Assembly: GCA_038748065.1 (NCBI GenBank)
Contig: JBCDJG010000067.1
Span: 1-24,146 of the forward strand
Direction: 5' to 3'
From: JBCDJG01 sp038748065
GTDB lineage: Bacteria; Pseudomonadota; Gammaproteobacteria; Pseudomonadales; Halieaceae
DNA: 24,146 nucleotides
Part shown: positions 23,984 through 24,146 of the stretch, one piece after another
Layout: each line of letters opens with the position of its first letter
Numbering within the stretch: the first letter of the stretch is position 1
Notes under the pieces: model-generated
What the model was told of the DNA's origin: nothing
The model's database searches: none
Seen by the model: only the letters and a program-made list of their open reading frames with translations
Position numbers and translations under genes: made by a program

Positions 23984-24146
23984 ATGCCATGGAAAGAGTG
24001 TAATTGTATGGATGAACGTCTTCGTTTTGTGGCCAAGCTCCTCGATGGGGAGAAGATGGCCGTCGCCTGCCGGGAATTTGGGATATCCCGAAAGACTGGC
24101 TACAAGATCTTTGATCGCTACAAAGAGTTCGGTGTCAGGGGGCTGG
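23984..24146 (+). CDS. IS481-family transposase, N-terminal part, cut by window end
   Basis: The ATG at 23984 follows a strong ribosome-binding site, GAGGAGG (23969-23975), by 8 bases. The protein begins MPWKECNCMDERLRFVAKLL and continues with the helix-turn-helix CREFGISRKTGYKIFDRYKE and FGVRGL. The MPWKExxxMDERLRFV opening and CREFGISRKTGYK are very characteristic of the IS481 group, whose complete transposases have an rve/DDE integrase core further on. Only about 54 residues are inside the window, so whether the gene is intact is not known. Confidence 0.88.
   Translation, partial: MPWKECNCMDERLRFVAKLLDGEKMAVACREFGISRKTGYKIFDRYKEFGVRGL

Larger units (their letters stand above)
23913..24146 (+). 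mobile_element. IS481-type insertion sequence, left part only
   Basis: The element contains the repeat pair just before the transposase gene and the first 54 codons of an IS481-type transposase. The left boundary is estimated (anywhere from about 23901 to 23925), and the right side is outside the window. Target-site duplication cannot be checked. Confidence 0.6.

Overview
The window looks like a chromosomal accessory region of a Gram-negative, probably marine gammaproteobacterium. The reasons are three large TonB-dependent outer-membrane receptors, many exported or lipid-anchored hydrolases, a Fur-box-like palindrome and moderately high GC. The receptor style (a TonB box of the form LEEVIVVAQKRxE) reminds me of Halieaceae and related oligotrophic groups, but that is recollection and not a database result. 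No rRNA, tRNA or CRISPR array was seen, and no intergenic gap reaches 300 bases.

Layout. 1-1525: the 3' part of an old-yellow-enzyme-type flavin oxidoreductase (+) overlaps tail-to-tail with a small exported SnoaL/NTF2-like protein (-). 1604-8030 (-): an iron-responsive cell-surface-signalling module. Read in its own direction it is a siderophore-type receptor, a FecI-type ECF sigma factor, a FecR-type anti-sigma and a receptor carrying an STN signalling domain. The first three genes are joined by one-base stop/start overlaps, and a Fur-box-like palindrome lies before the first. 8215-11168 (+): a membrane-anchored CocE/NonD hydrolase followed by a VOC (glyoxalase-fold) protein. 11190-12419 (-): an exported beta-lactamase-fold serine hydrolase. 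12505-17979 (+): two tandem paralogous lipoproteins of the N-acyl-D-amino-acid deacylase family, the second coupled to another serine hydrolase with four C-terminal membrane helices. 18090-19640 (+): an exported amidase-signature hydrolase. 19811-20278 (+): a periplasmic YHS-domain protein with a clear terminator. 20309-21232 (-): an AraC-type regulator. 21414-23825 (-): a third TonB-dependent receptor. 23984-24146 (+): the start of an IS481-type transposase, cut by the window end.

How they may work together (inference). Receptors bring a ligand too large for porins into the periplasm. The STN receptor/FecR/ECF sigma trio senses it, and a set of exported hydrolases (S15/CocE, two S12 serine hydrolases, two D-aminoacylase-like lipoproteins, one amidase) could cleave ester, amide and N-acyl-D-amino-acid bonds. 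An acylated peptide, possibly an acyl-peptidic siderophore or another D-amino-acid-containing natural product, would fit, but no substrate can be read from the sequence. The most unusual point is the deacylase pair: both copies lack the metal-binding HxH motif at the usual place yet keep the later His/His/Asp positions, and each copy is preceded by the same 16-base promoter-like element.
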